Source: Methanobrevibacter curvatus | GTDB lineage: Archaea; Methanobacteriota; Methanobacteria; Methanobacteriales; Methanobacteriaceae | Length of the DNA stretch: 41,375 nucleotides | Direction of reading: 5' to 3' | Assembly (NCBI RefSeq): GCF_001639295.1 | Contig: NZ_LWMV01000222.1 | Span: forward strand, 1-41,375 | Shown: piece by piece, positions 1-8,720 of the stretch | How positions within the stretch are numbered: position 1 is the stretch's first letter | How the letters are laid out: each line of letters starts with the position of its first letter | Notes under the pieces: generated by a model | Database searches by the model: none | What the model was told of the DNA's origin: nothing | The model's input: only the letters and a program-made list of their open reading frames with translations | Made by a program: the position numbers and the translations under genes

Positions 1-196
1 AAATAAGCAAGAAAAACAGTAAAAAAAGGCAAAAATCCCATAATTTAAAAAAAATCTCCATAAAAATACAATTTTTAAAAAAAAAATAAAAAAATTAATT
101 AAAAAAAGCAGGTTAATAGAAAATCTCATATAATTATTACCTATATATATTTATATTAAATTTTATAAAAATTCTCTTAAATTTTTATTAAAATAT

Positions 197-213
197 AACA
201 ACCAATGGTTGTT
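197..213. promoter_or_regulatory. 17-bp palindrome upstream of broken YhcG-1
   Basis: This is a perfect 17-bp inverted repeat with one central base, core CAACCAATGGTTG, about 20 bases before the YhcG-1 start. A 17-bp palindrome with the same core (central base flipped) lies at 4816-4832, also just before the intact YhcG copy, and both are followed by TTTTGGATA. Conservation in two paralogous promoters suggests an operator or an mRNA 5' hairpin. The function is inferred. Confidence 0.5.
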
Positions 214-233
214 GTTTTGGATAGTTGATTTTA

Positions 234-1270
234 ATGGGAGATATAATTTTGAATAGTAATCAAAAAGAATTTATCAAAAATATTAAAGAAAAGATCCATA
301 AATCTCAGTATATTGCTTTAAAATCAGTTAATAAAGAATTAATTAATCTTTATTGGGATATTGGAAAATATATTAATAATATTGATGAAAGTTGGGGTAA
401 ATCTATTATTAAAACACTATCATCATAATTACAAAATGAATTTCCTGGAATTAAAGGTTTTTCAGTCAGTAATATTCATTCAATGCTTAAGTTTTATCGG
501 GAGTATAAGGATAATGAAAAACTCCAACCATTGGTTGGAGAAATTAGTTGGACTAAACATATTTTAATAATGCAAAAATGTAAAGATTCACAAATGAGAG
601 AGTTTTATATTTTAGCTACAAAAAAATTTGGGTGGACTAAAAGTGTTTTAATTCATCAAATTGAAAGTCAAGCTTATGAAAGGTTTTTAATAAATCAAAC
701 AAACTATGATAAAACTCTTTCACCAGAAATTAAAAATCAAGCTAAATTAGCAGTAAAAGATGAATATATTTTTGATTTTCTAGACTTAGGTGAAGATTAT
801 AGTGAAAGACAACTAGAACTAGGATTAATTAAAAATATTAGGAGTTTTTACTTGAAATGGGAAATCAATTTGCTTTTATAGGAAATCAATATAAGTTAGA
901 AATAGATGATAATGAATATTTTATAGATTTATTATTGTACCATAGACAATTAAAATGTTTAGTTGCTATTGAACTTAAAATTGGGAACTTTATCCCAGAA
1001 TATAAAGGTAAAATGGAGTTTTATTTAGAAGTATTAAATGATAAAGTTAAACTTCCTGATGAAAATAATTCAATAGGAATAATTATTTGTAAAGAAAAAA
1101 ATAGAACTGTTGTTGAATATTCTTTAAAGACTTCTAATATGCCTATTGGTGTTGCAAGTTATAAAACCACAAGTAAATTGCCAAAGGATTATAAAAAATT
1201 ACTACCTGCCAGTACTGAAATTGCAGAAAAAATCGATTTACTTTTAAAATATGACAATGTATATGAATGA
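234..1270 (+). pseudogene. broken YhcG/DUF1016-type PD-(D/E)XK nuclease (copy 1)
   Basis: This is a close paralogue of the intact gene at 4851-5903. The N-terminal DUF1016 region (SQYIALKSVNKELINLYWDIG) ends at an in-frame TAA at 426-428, where the intact copy has GAA. The frame then continues unchanged to about 850, where one base is missing (AGGAGTTTT against AGAAAGTTTTT). The C-terminal nuclease part is therefore in another frame from 857 on (YFIDLLLYHRQLKCLVAIELKIG, the PD-(D/E)XK core). One nonsense mutation and one frameshift make it a pseudogene, but the protein-level similarity is still high, so the decay is recent. It precedes a mod remnant, exactly as the intact copy precedes mod-2. 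ATG 234 is preferred over TTG 225 by alignment to the paralogue. Confidence 0.85.
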
Positions 1271-1328
1271 TTATTTTTTTTTATTAAATATGCAATAAAT
1301 AGTTTTTAAAATTTTAAATAGTGATAAA

Positions 1329-1720
1329 ATGATAGAATCAAATTAAATGATGAAAGTTTAGATATATTAAATGAAAATATAATTAAACTAAAAGAGTTAT
1401 TTCCAGAAATAGTAACAGAAGACAAAATTGGCTTTGATAAATTTAAACAAATTTTGGAAATTATATTGAAGAATCAAATGAAAGATACAACTTCACATGG
1501 CATGGAAAATTAAAAGCTATTCAATTAGCTCAATCCTCTTCTACTGGAACTTTAAGACCATGTAAAGAAAAAAGTAAAAATTGGGGCACTACAGAAAACT
1601 TATACATAGAAGGAGATAATTTAGAAGTTTTTAAATTGCTTCAAAAGTCTTACTAGGGTAAGATAAAAATGATTTACATAGACATACTATATAATACTTG
1701 AAAAGACTTCGTCTACCCAG
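1329..1720 (+). pseudogene. mod: 5' remnant of a type III mod gene (mod-0)
   Basis: The DNA closely matches the first 130 or so codons of the three large mod genes downstream: MIES start, LNENIIKLKELFPEIVTE, a tryptophan-rich stretch, then the region of the catalytic motif. It has several single-base deletions (for example after the MIES start and near 1454), in-frame stops (TAG at 1655, TGA at 1699), and DPPY has decayed to DILY. It stops abruptly at 1720, where a short inverted-repeat element begins, so it never reaches the position of the GA tract. It is the fifth relative of the mod family here and again follows a YhcG gene. Confidence 0.85.
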
Positions 1721-1862
1721 CAATGCTGTCAACTTAAGGAATTATTAATATATTTTCATGAATAAGTATTATAAACTGAAAGATTCATTTATAAAGCAAT
1801 TTCAATTTTTTAATGAAAGTAATGATATTTTGAAAAACATTTTTCTTAAGTTGACAGCATTG
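1721..1862 (+). mobile_element. 142-bp MITE-like element with 18-bp terminal inverted repeats
   Basis: CAATGCTGTCAACTTAAG at 1721-1738 is repeated as its exact reverse complement at 1845-1862. Between them an ATG at 1758 opens a frame of about 35 codons (MNKYYKLKDSFIKQFQFF...) running into the right repeat. This looks like the start of a transposase gene joined to the far end of an insertion sequence by internal deletion. It abuts the truncated end of mod-0, so insertion or an associated deletion probably removed the rest of that gene. No target-site duplication is obvious. The parent IS is not present in the window. Confidence 0.65.
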
Positions 1863-1872
1863 AGCTTAGGAT

Positions 1873-2005
1873 GTATTTTTATGCAAGGGTGTAAAAAAGT
1901 GTGGAGTTTTTTTAGAAAAAATCACTTTTCATTTATAAACCTTTATAAGTAAAATTTAAAAATTTAGGAAAAACTCCACAAAAATTTACACTCTCCTAAA
2001 ATACG
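1873..2005. repeat. imperfect long inverted repeat
   Basis: The arm at 1890-1911 matches the reverse complement of 1969-1990 at 18 of 22 positions, and looser pairing extends outward to GTATTTT/AAAATAC. About 57 AT-rich bases lie between. It sits between the MITE-like element and the vapBC-1 promoter and could be a second MITE remnant or a strong hairpin terminator. No coding capacity is visible. Confidence 0.5.
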
Positions 2006-2027
2006 AATATTTAAATATTTTAATATC

Positions 2028-2066
2028 AAAATATTAGTATATTAAAATATTAGTATATTAAAATAT
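2028..2066. promoter_or_regulatory. 16-bp direct repeats upstream of vapBC-1
   Basis: A 16-bp unit, AAAATATTAGTATATT, occurs at 2028-2043 and 2044-2059, followed by a partial third copy. It lies 50-90 bases before the antitoxin start and just upstream of an AT-rich TATA-like stretch near 2083-2095. Direct repeats next to a VapBC promoter fit an autoregulatory operator for the ribbon-helix-helix antitoxin. This is inferred from position only. Confidence 0.4.
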
Positions 2067-2116
2067 GTTTATATTTCTTGATAAATATATATAATTAAAT
2101 ATTGGAGTGTGCAATA

Positions 2117-2443
2117 ATGAAAAATAAAATGAAAAATGAAACTATTACAACTATAAAATTACCAAACGAAACTTTAAAAAGAATAAAACTTTTAGCTATT
2201 GAAAAGGGAACTACACAAAAGAAAGTAATAAATGATCTTTTAAATCAATCACTAAATAGAGTAGAAAATAAATCTACTGGAAAAATAAAAGCCAGAATAA
2301 TAAATAGTGAAATGCCTGGTTATGATCCAGACAACAAAGCGAATATAGATGATCTTATAGGGATAGCTAAAGTAGATAATGCAAAAGATATAGATGTAAA
2401 TGAACTAATAGACAGCATACACTATAAAAAAAAGTTGTATTAA
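2117..2443 (+). CDS. vapB: VapB-type ribbon-helix-helix antitoxin (copy 1)
   Basis: This small protein of 108 residues has an N-terminal ribbon-helix-helix pattern: a short strand (TITTIKLPNETLKRIKLLA) followed by two helices (GTTQKKVINDLLNQSL). Its acidic C-terminal tail would wrap the toxin. The start at ATG 2117 is preferred because GGAG lies 9 bases upstream at 2104-2107; a TTG at 2102 would also be in frame. It ends one base before the PIN-domain toxin gene, the usual antitoxin-first VapBC layout. The same pair order recurs at 9425-10130 before mod-3. It probably neutralises VapC-1 and represses its own promoter through the repeats at 2028-2066. Confidence 0.75.
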   Translation: MKNKMKNETITTIKLPNETLKRIKLLAIEKGTTQKKVINDLLNQSLNRVENKSTGKIKARIINSEMPGYDPDNKANIDDLIGIAKVDNAKDIDVNELIDSIHYKKKLY

Positions 2444-2444
2444 T

Positions 2445-2840
2445 ATGATATTCCTAGAAACAAGCTATTTAATAAACTTGAATGTTCCAAAGCTACAAAA
2501 CCACTGGAGAGCCAAAGAAATATGGGGAGAAATAAAAGACAAAGAAAAGATAATTAGTAAAATGATAGTATATGAAACAATTACTGTGCTTAGAAAATTA
2601 AAACAAGATACTAAAACTGTTAATAAAGTTTATAAATTATTAGTTGATGGGAAAATAAAAGTATTGGAAGATGTATTATATTATGAACAAGCATTAGATT
2701 ATGCATTAAACAAAAATACTATAGGTTTCTTTGATAATCTTAGTTATATTGTAATGCAAAACAATGATATTGAACAAATAGCTAGTTTTGATGAAGATTT
2801 TGATATATTCAATAAAATAAAAAGAATAGGCAAAAACTAA
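2445..2840 (+). CDS. vapC: VapC-type PIN-domain toxin (copy 1)
   Basis: The 131 residues fit a single PIN-domain ribonuclease of the VapC family, whose members cleave tRNA or rRNA. The usual acidic positions can be followed: start MIFLETSYLIN, then YETITVLRK, then GFFDNLSYI, then ASFDEDFD. The first acidic residue, normally Asp in the MIFLD motif (as in VapC-2 here), is Glu in this copy, which may lower activity. The start ATG lies one base after the vapB-1 stop, and the stop is 18 bases before mod-1, so TA and methyltransferase are probably co-transcribed. Confidence 0.75.
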   Translation: MIFLETSYLINLNVPKLQNHWRAKEIWGEIKDKEKIISKMIVYETITVLRKLKQDTKTVNKVYKLLVDGKIKVLEDVLYYEQALDYALNKNTIGFFDNLSYIVMQNNDIEQIASFDEDFDIFNKIKRIGKN

Positions 2841-2858
2841 AAAATAAGTTGTGAGAAA

Positions 2859-4774
2859 ATGATAGAGTCAAAATTAAATGGTGAAAGCTTAGATATTTTA
2901 AATGAAAACATAACTAAGCTTAAAGAGCTATTTCCAGAAATAGTAACAGAAGACAAAATAGATTTTGATAAATTTAAACAAATTTTTGGAGATTATATTG
3001 AAGAATCAAATGAAAGATATAATTTCACTTGGCATGGAAAATCAAAAGCCATTCAACTAGCTCAATCACCTTCAACTGGAACTTTAAGACCATGTAAAGA
3101 AGAAAGTAAAAACTGGGATACCACAGAAAACTTGTACATTGAAGGCGATAACTTAGAGGTTCTTAAATTACTTCAAAAGTCTTATTATGGTAAAATTAAG
3201 ATGATTTATATTGATCCTCCATATAATACTGGAAAAGATTTTGTATATCCTGATAATTACAAAGACAACTTAGAAAACTACTTAGAGATGACAGGACAGG
3301 TCGCACCTAGAAACTCAGGAGAGAGAGAGAGAGAGAGAGAGAGAGCATTGGTATTAAATTAAGTACAAATACAGAAACAAATGGCAGATATCATGGAAAT
3401 TGGCTTAACATGATGTATCCTAGATTAAAATTAGGTAGAAATTTGTTAGCTGATGATGGTGTAATTTTTATAAGTATAGATGATAATGAAGTTAATAACC
3501 TTAAAAAAGTCTGTGATGAAATTTTTGGTGAAGAAAATTTTGTAGCACAATTTAATTGGATGAAAACATCCACACCTCCAAGTTTGTCAAAAAATGTTAG
3601 AAAGAAATTAGAATATGTGCTATGCTTTAAAAAATTAAAGATAAATGGGCTTAATGGAGGAATTATAGATGGAGGTGATATGCCTTTATTAAATGAATCT
3701 AACGATTTAAAAGTTTTAATTTTTGATAAAAATTCACTAAATTTGAAAATTGATGATGGAATTTATAAAAAAGGAAAGTATGATAGAATTAATATTAAAG
3801 AAGATTTTATTGTAAAAAATAATAGTGCTCAAAATGATTTAGTTATTGAAGGGCGATTTAAATGGATACAAAATACTTTAAATAAGGAAATAGATAAGGG
3901 GACAATTTTTTGGGTTAAATCTAAAAAATTTGCTATTAGGTATGAAAGACAAGATGAGCGAATAAAAGTCCCATCTAACATAATTTCTAAAGATGAATGT
4001 GATGTTGGGACAAATGAAGATGGAAAAAAGGAAATTCTTTCTTTATTCAATTCTCATGTTATGGATTATCCAAAACCATCAAGTTTGATAAAATATTTAA
4101 TAAATATGAATGTGGATTATGACCCTATAATTTTAGATTTCTTTTCAGGATCATCTACAACTGCAGAAGCTATATTAAAATTAAATGTTCAAGATAATAA
4201 AAAAATTAAATTTATTATGGTTCAACTTTCTGAACAAATTGATAAAAAATCTGAGGGATATAAATCAGGTTATAAAAATATAGCTGAAATTGGTAAAGAA
4301 AGAATTAGAAGAACAGGTGAGAAAATAAAACTAGAATCAGATAATCCTAATTTAGACATAGGCTTTAAAGTATTCAAATTAGACTCTTCAAATTTAAATA
4401 AATGGAATCCAGATTATAATGATTTAGAACAAACATTAATTAATTCCTCAGAAAATTTAGTTCATGGAAGAACAGAATTAGACTTAATATATGAAATCAT
4501 GCTTAAATATGGTATTGATTTAACATTAGCTATTGAAGAATTTGAATTAAAGAATAAAAAAATATACTCAATAGGATTTGGATCTCTATTAATCTGTTTA
4601 GATAACAATATCACAAAAGAAATAGCTACAGAAATAATTAAACTTAAAGAAAAATTATCTCCAGAAACTACAAGAGTAGTCTTTAAAGATAATGGTTTTG
4701 CAAGTGATAGTGATAAAACTAATATAAAAGAAACACTAAAAACTAATAATGTTAATGAATTTATAACAATTTAA
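2859..4774 (+). CDS. mod: phase-variable type III DNA methyltransferase Mod-1 (frame OFF)
   Basis: This is a beta-class type III modification subunit (N6-adenine methyltransferase and specificity subunit of a Mod2Res2 complex), about 638 codons if read through. The N-terminal half, 2859-3362, contains the catalytic motif IV DPPYNTG at residues 119-125 and ends at a stop just after a (GA)13 tract. From 3350 the protein continues in another frame: GIKLSTNTETNGRYHGNWLNMMYPRLKLG, a unique central recognition region, then the SAM-binding motif I DFFSGS near 4137 and a conserved C-terminus ending FITI. Removing one GA or adding two would join the halves. A free-standing C-terminal product could start at ATG 3410. 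The central region differs from Mod-2 and Mod-3, so a different target sequence is expected. Confidence 0.9.
3319..3345 (+). repeat. (GA)13 tract inside mod-1
   Basis: Thirteen GA units plus a final G follow AACTCAG. They encode alternating Glu-Arg and leave the upstream frame two bases out of register with the downstream frame. The flanks (CAGGTCGCACCTAGAAA before, GCATTGG after) are shared with the tracts in mod-2 and mod-3. Polymerase slippage in such tracts is the established mechanism for switching contingency genes. Confidence 0.9.
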
Positions 4775-4815
4775 AACTTTTATTATTATTTTTTTCAAAT
4801 AATTTAATAAAATAA

Positions 4816-4832
4816 TGCAACCATTGGTTGCA
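4816..4832. promoter_or_regulatory. 17-bp palindrome upstream of intact YhcG-2
   Basis: TGCAACCATTGGTTGCA is a perfect palindrome around one central base, 18 bases before ATG 4851, and matches the palindrome at 197-213 before the broken copy. It begins one base inside a longer in-frame reading that starts at ATG 4815, so either the palindrome lies in the leader (preferred) or it is translated. Confidence 0.5.
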
Positions 4833-4850
4833 GTTTTGGATAATGATTTT

Positions 4851-5903
4851 ATGAATGACATAATTTTAAACAATGCACAAAAGGAATTTATAAAGGACAT
4901 AAAAGAAAAGATTAGGCAATCACAGTATACCACCTTAAAAACAGTTAATAAAGAGTTAATTATTCTTTATTGGAATATAGGAAAATCAATAGTGTCAGCT
5001 GATCAAAATTGGGGAAAATTTATTGTTAAATCATTATCTTTAGAATTACAGAATGAATTTCCTGGAATTAAAGGGTTTTCAGAAAGAAATCTTTGGTATA
5101 TGGTTAAATTTTATAAAGAATATCATGATAATGAAAAATTATTACCATTAATTGGAGAAATTAGTTGGACTAAACATATTTTAATAATGCAGAAATGTAA
5201 AGACTCACAAATGAGGGAATTTTACATTTTAGCTACAAAAAAATTTGGATGGACAAAAAATGTTTTAATCCATCAAATTGAAAGCCAAGCTTATGAAAGA
5301 TTCTTAATAAATCAAACTAACTATGATAAAACTCTTTCTTCAGAAGTTAGAAAGAGAGCTATTTTAGCTGTGAAAGATGAATATATTTTTGATTTTTTAG
5401 ACTTAGGAGAAGACTACTGTGAAAGACAATTAGAAACAGAACTTGTTAAAAATATAAGAAAGTTTTTACTTGAAATGGGAAGTCATTTTACTTTCATGGG
5501 GAATCAATATAAATTAGAAATAAATAATAAAGAATATTTCATTGATTTACTTTTATATCATAGGAAACTAAAATGTTTAGTAGCTATTGAACTCAAAATT
5601 GGTGAATTCATTCCAGAATATAAAGGTAAAATGGAATATTATTTAGAAATTTTAAATGACAAAGTTAAACTACTTGATGAAAATAATTCAATAGGAATTA
5701 TTATTTGCAAAGAAAAAGACAGAACGGTGGTTGAATATTCATTAAAATCATCTAATTTGCCTATTGGTGTTGCAACTTATGAAACTACTTGTGATTTACC
5801 AAAAAACTATGAAAAATTATTACCAAATGCTGAAGAAATAGCAGAAAAAGTTGACTTATTTTTAAAAGATAAAATGAATAATCATAGTAATGATATTAGT
5901 TAA
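4851..5903 (+). CDS. YhcG/DUF1016 family PD-(D/E)XK nuclease (copy 2, intact)
   Basis: The protein has 350 residues. The N-terminal DUF1016 domain (residues ~1-150) is helical and contains TVNKELIILYWNIGKSI and FSERNLWYMVKFYKEY. The C-terminal PD-(D/E)XK nuclease-like domain contains FIDLLLYHRKLKCLVAIELKIG, with a likely Asp...Glu-x-Lys active site. Family members are often linked to restriction-modification loci and mobile DNA; the biochemical role is unproven. Start ATG 4851 (MNDIILNNAQKEF) is preferred over ATG 4815 because it aligns with copy 1 and leaves the palindrome at 4816-4832 in the leader. The gene lies between mod-1 (76 bases before) and mod-2 (59 bases after), the same order as the broken pair at the left end. 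Confidence 0.85.
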   Translation: MNDIILNNAQKEFIKDIKEKIRQSQYTTLKTVNKELIILYWNIGKSIVSADQNWGKFIVKSLSLELQNEFPGIKGFSERNLWYMVKFYKEYHDNEKLLPLIGEISWTKHILIMQKCKDSQMREFYILATKKFGWTKNVLIHQIESQAYERFLINQTNYDKTLSSEVRKRAILAVKDEYIFDFLDLGEDYCERQLETELVKNIRKFLLEMGSHFTFMGNQYKLEINNKEYFIDLLLYHRKLKCLVAIELKIGEFIPEYKGKMEYYLEILNDKVKLLDENNSIGIIICKEKDRTVVEYSLKSSNLPIGVATYETTCDLPKNYEKLLPNAEEIAEKVDLFLKDKMNNHSNDIS

Positions 5904-5962
5904 TTCCACAATTTTAGTAAAAAAATACTTATAATTAATTTTAATTTGTAAAATGTGATAAT

Positions 5963-7839
5963 ATGATAGAATCTAATCTAAATGGTGAAAGCAAAGATAT
6001 TTTAAATGAAAATATAACTAAACTTAAAGAACTATTTCCAGAAATAGTAACAGAAGATAAAATAGACTTTGATAAATTCAAACAAATTTTTGGAGATTAT
6101 ATTGAAGAGTCAAATGAAAGATACAACTTCACATGGCATGGAAAATCAAAAGCTATTCAATTAGCTCAATCCCCTTCTACTGGAACTTTAAGACCCTGTA
6201 AAGAAGAAAGTAAAAATTGGGATACTACAGAAAACTTATACATTGAAGGAGATAATTTAGAAGTTCTCAAATTAATTCAAAAGTCTCACTATGACAAAAT
6301 TAAGATGATTTATATAGATCCTCTATATAATACTGGAAAAAATTTTGTATATCCTGATAATTACAAAAATAATTTAGAAAATTATTTAGAGATGACTGGG
6401 CAGGTCGCACCTAGAAACTCAGGAGAGAGAGCATTGGGATTAAATTAAGTACCCATGCCGAAACTTCTGGGAGATATCATACTAATTGGCTTAATATGAT
6501 ATATCCTCGCTTAAAACTTGCAAGAAATTTATTAAGTGATGATGGTGTAATTTTTATTAGTATAGATGATAATGAATTAGAAAATCTTAAAAAGATTTGT
6601 AATGAGATTTTTGGAGAATATAACTATATTGGTAACTTTATTTGGCAAAAACAAGGAAATGATAATAAATCCATTTTTTCAGGTGTGAAAACATTCAGAA
6701 ATGATCATGAATTAACAATAGTATATGCTAAGATAAAATTAAATCTAGAATTTGAGCGACCAGAAGAAAAAATTGAATTTAAGAATAATTATGGCAATGC
6801 AGATAATGATCCTCGTGGAAATTGGATGTCAGCAGAATTAGGTAAATCTGATGCAAGATCATTATCTCATGGAAAAAATTATTTTACACTTACTGCACCT
6901 AATGGGATACAATGGACAAGACAATGGTATTTTAATAAAAAAGATATGGATGAATTAATAGAAGATAATAAAATATATTTTGGTAAAGATGGAAGCTCAG
7001 TTCCAAGGTTAAAGAAGTTTATTACTGAAACAAGAAAAAAGATACCATCATCATTGTTAACAAATCAAGGATCTACAAAAATAGGACAATCTGAACTTGA
7101 TGGATTATTCAATGGAAAAAGATATTTTGATTATCCGAAGCCAAGCATGTTGATTAAATATTTAATTAGATTATTAAAATCAGAATCTTCTATCATTCTC
7201 GACTTTTTTTCAGGATCATGTACTACTGCTCATGCAACAATGGAAATTAATAGAGAATATAATTGCAATAGAAAATTTATTATGGTTCAATTACCTGAAC
7301 CTACTGATAAAAAATCTGAAAGTTATAAAGCAGGTCATAAAAATATTTGTGAAATTGGAAAAGAAAGAATAAGAAGAGCAGGAGATAAAATACTCTCAGA
7401 AAGTGAAAATAAAGAAGTAGATATTGGATTTAAAGTATTTAAATTGGATTCATCAAATTTAAATAAATGGAATCCAGATTATAATAACTTAGAAAAAACT
7501 TTAATAGATTCATCAGAAAATTTAGTTCCTGGAAGAACAGAGTTAGACTTAATATATGAAATCATGCTAAAATATGGTATTGATCTTACATTTACTATTG
7601 AAGAATTTGATGTAAATAATAAAAAAATATATTCCATAGGTTTTGGAGCTTTATTGATCTGTTTAGATAATAACATCACAAAAGAAATAGCTACAGAAAT
7701 AATCAAACTTAAAGAAAAATTATCACCTGAAACTACAAGAGTAGTTTTCAAAGACAATGGTTTTGCAAGTGATAGTGATAAAACTAATATTAAAGAAACA
7801 TTAAAAACTCATGATATTGATGAGTTTATCACTATTTAA
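5963..7839 (+). CDS. mod: phase-variable type III DNA methyltransferase Mod-2 (frame OFF, altered DPPY)
   Basis: Same architecture as Mod-1: N-terminal part 5963-6448, then a frame change at a (GA)4 tract, then the remainder in a second frame (GIKLSTHAETSGRYHTNWLN..., DFFSGSCTTAHA motif I near 7200, conserved C-terminus to 7839). The central recognition region (FIWQKQGNDNKSIFSGVKT...) is unrelated to those of the other two copies. Catalytic motif IV reads DPLY instead of DPPY, a Pro-to-Leu change from one base (CTA for CCA), so methylation may be impaired even in the ON phase. The tract is out of frame in the same sense as in mod-1 and mod-3. A C-terminal product could start at ATG 6496. Confidence 0.88.
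6423..6431 (+). repeat. (GA)4 tract inside mod-2
   Basis: Four GA units plus G lie in the same flanks as in mod-1 and mod-3. Three units would restore the reading GESIGIKLS. With only four units, slippage should be much rarer than in mod-1, so this copy may be nearly locked in its present phase. Confidence 0.8.
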
Positions 7840-7981
7840 GGACATGAGTATAATTTATTTTAAGAGATTATATGTAAAATACTATAAAATCATTTCTATC
7901 AATATTATTTACTTAAATTTTAAGTTTTAGTAATACTTTTTTTAGAATTCAAATTTTTTATTAATCATTTTTTAAGTAACA

Positions 7982-8005
7982 TTTATATATATAAATTAAT
8001 ATATA
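7982..8005 (+). promoter_or_regulatory. TATA-like promoter of the TumE/TumA-like pair
   Basis: TTTATATATATAAATTAATA lies 20-30 bases before ATG 8014. At archaeal TATA-to-start spacing, transcription would begin very close to the start codon, giving a leaderless or nearly leaderless mRNA. The segment resembles the one before vapBC-2 (9371-9405), which suggests the two TA modules share promoter ancestry. Confidence 0.4.
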
Positions 8006-8013
8006 ATATTAAT

Positions 8014-8283
8014 ATGAAGGAAAAACATGAAAACAAAATAAAAATCAAAAAATATCTAATATATTATTATGAAACGAAAAGAGGATGGGCAATAGTAATA
8101 ATGCCAGACGAAGTAAGAATAGATAATTTTCATGGGTTTCCACACATGCATTATTTTGCAGGGGATAACAACCACAAATCAATAAAAACAAACACATTAA
8201 CTGAAGCACTAGCAATAATAATTAATTATTTAACTAAAAATGATGAATTAATAAAAGAAGATCTAAAAGAGGAATTAAAATGA
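8014..8283 (+). CDS. TumE/DUF6516-type toxin
   Basis: This is an 89-residue protein. The central pattern VRIDNFHGFPHMHYF, with a long hydrophobic strand before it and a helix after it (TEALAIIINYL), matches the short TumE-type (DUF6516) family, whose members typically show a DN...H(G)...HxH motif and pair with a winged-helix antitoxin. The downstream gene overlaps its last four bases (ATGA) and encodes such an HTH protein, supporting a toxin-antitoxin unit. The pair sits after mod-2 and before the mod-4 remnant, where the other cassettes carry VapBC or YhcG. The family assignment is from memory of the motif. Confidence 0.6.
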   Translation: MKEKHENKIKIKKYLIYYYETKRGWAIVIMPDEVRIDNFHGFPHMHYFAGDNNHKSIKTNTLTEALAIIINYLTKNDELIKEDLKEELK

Positions 8284-8705
8284 TTATGATAAATTTAGTT
8301 AGAAATATAGAAGCAAAAGAGATAATAAAAGAATTAGAAAAAAAATACAGCACAATTAAACATCTTAAAACCATTATAAAACAAGAAAAAAACATGAAAC
8401 TAGAATTTGACCTAGAACAATGGGAATATGCTCTAGAAAATCCAGAAGAAATTATAAAAGATGGTAAAGTATTAATAAGTGACAATATCAACATAGGCAA
8501 AACAGAACTAGAAATAATAAATTTTATTAAAAATAAAAAACCTAAATCAATAAATGAATTAGCTAGTTTATTAAACAAAGATAATAGTACAATGCAAAGA
8601 AAAGTTAAACAGTTAGAACAAGAAGGATTATTAGATTTGAAAGATGGGGTTAAGAATAGTAAAATACCTGTTGTTAATTATGATAAAATAGAAATAGCTA
8701 TATAA
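8280..8705 (+). CDS. winged-helix antitoxin/regulator (TumA-like)
   Basis: This 141-residue protein has an N-terminal charged helix and a middle segment (FDLEQWEYALENPEEIIKDGKVLI). A C-terminal winged helix-turn-helix follows at residues ~75-135: LEIINFIKNKKPKSINELASLL, then the recognition helix NKDNSTMQRKVKQLEQEGLL. This fits the small HTH antitoxins paired with TumE/DUF6516 toxins. It overlaps the toxin gene by four bases, so translational coupling is likely. The stop is followed within about 15 bases by a truncated mod sequence. It probably represses the promoter at 7982-8005. Confidence 0.65.
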   Translation: MIMINLVRNIEAKEIIKELEKKYSTIKHLKTIIKQEKNMKLEFDLEQWEYALENPEEIIKDGKVLISDNINIGKTELEIINFIKNKKPKSINELASLLNKDNSTMQRKVKQLEQEGLLDLKDGVKNSKIPVVNYDKIEIAI

Positions 8706-8720
8706 AAAAGAAATTTATTT

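Noticed and set aside
1758-1952. 64-codon open frame as a real gene
   Set aside because: It crosses the right inverted repeat of the MITE-like element and runs into the next palindrome; only its first part looks coding, as a transposase start.
4815-4850. Longer N-terminus for the intact YhcG gene from ATG 4815
   Set aside because: The extra residues are encoded by the palindrome, do not align with copy 1, and ATG 4851 fits the family start.
7479-7757. Minus-strand open frame over the mod-2 C-terminus (similar ones at 9077-9280 and 11752-12054)
   Set aside because: It is an antisense shadow of the conserved mod 3' coding sequence, recurring because the sense sequence is duplicated; it has no ribosome binding site or recognisable protein.
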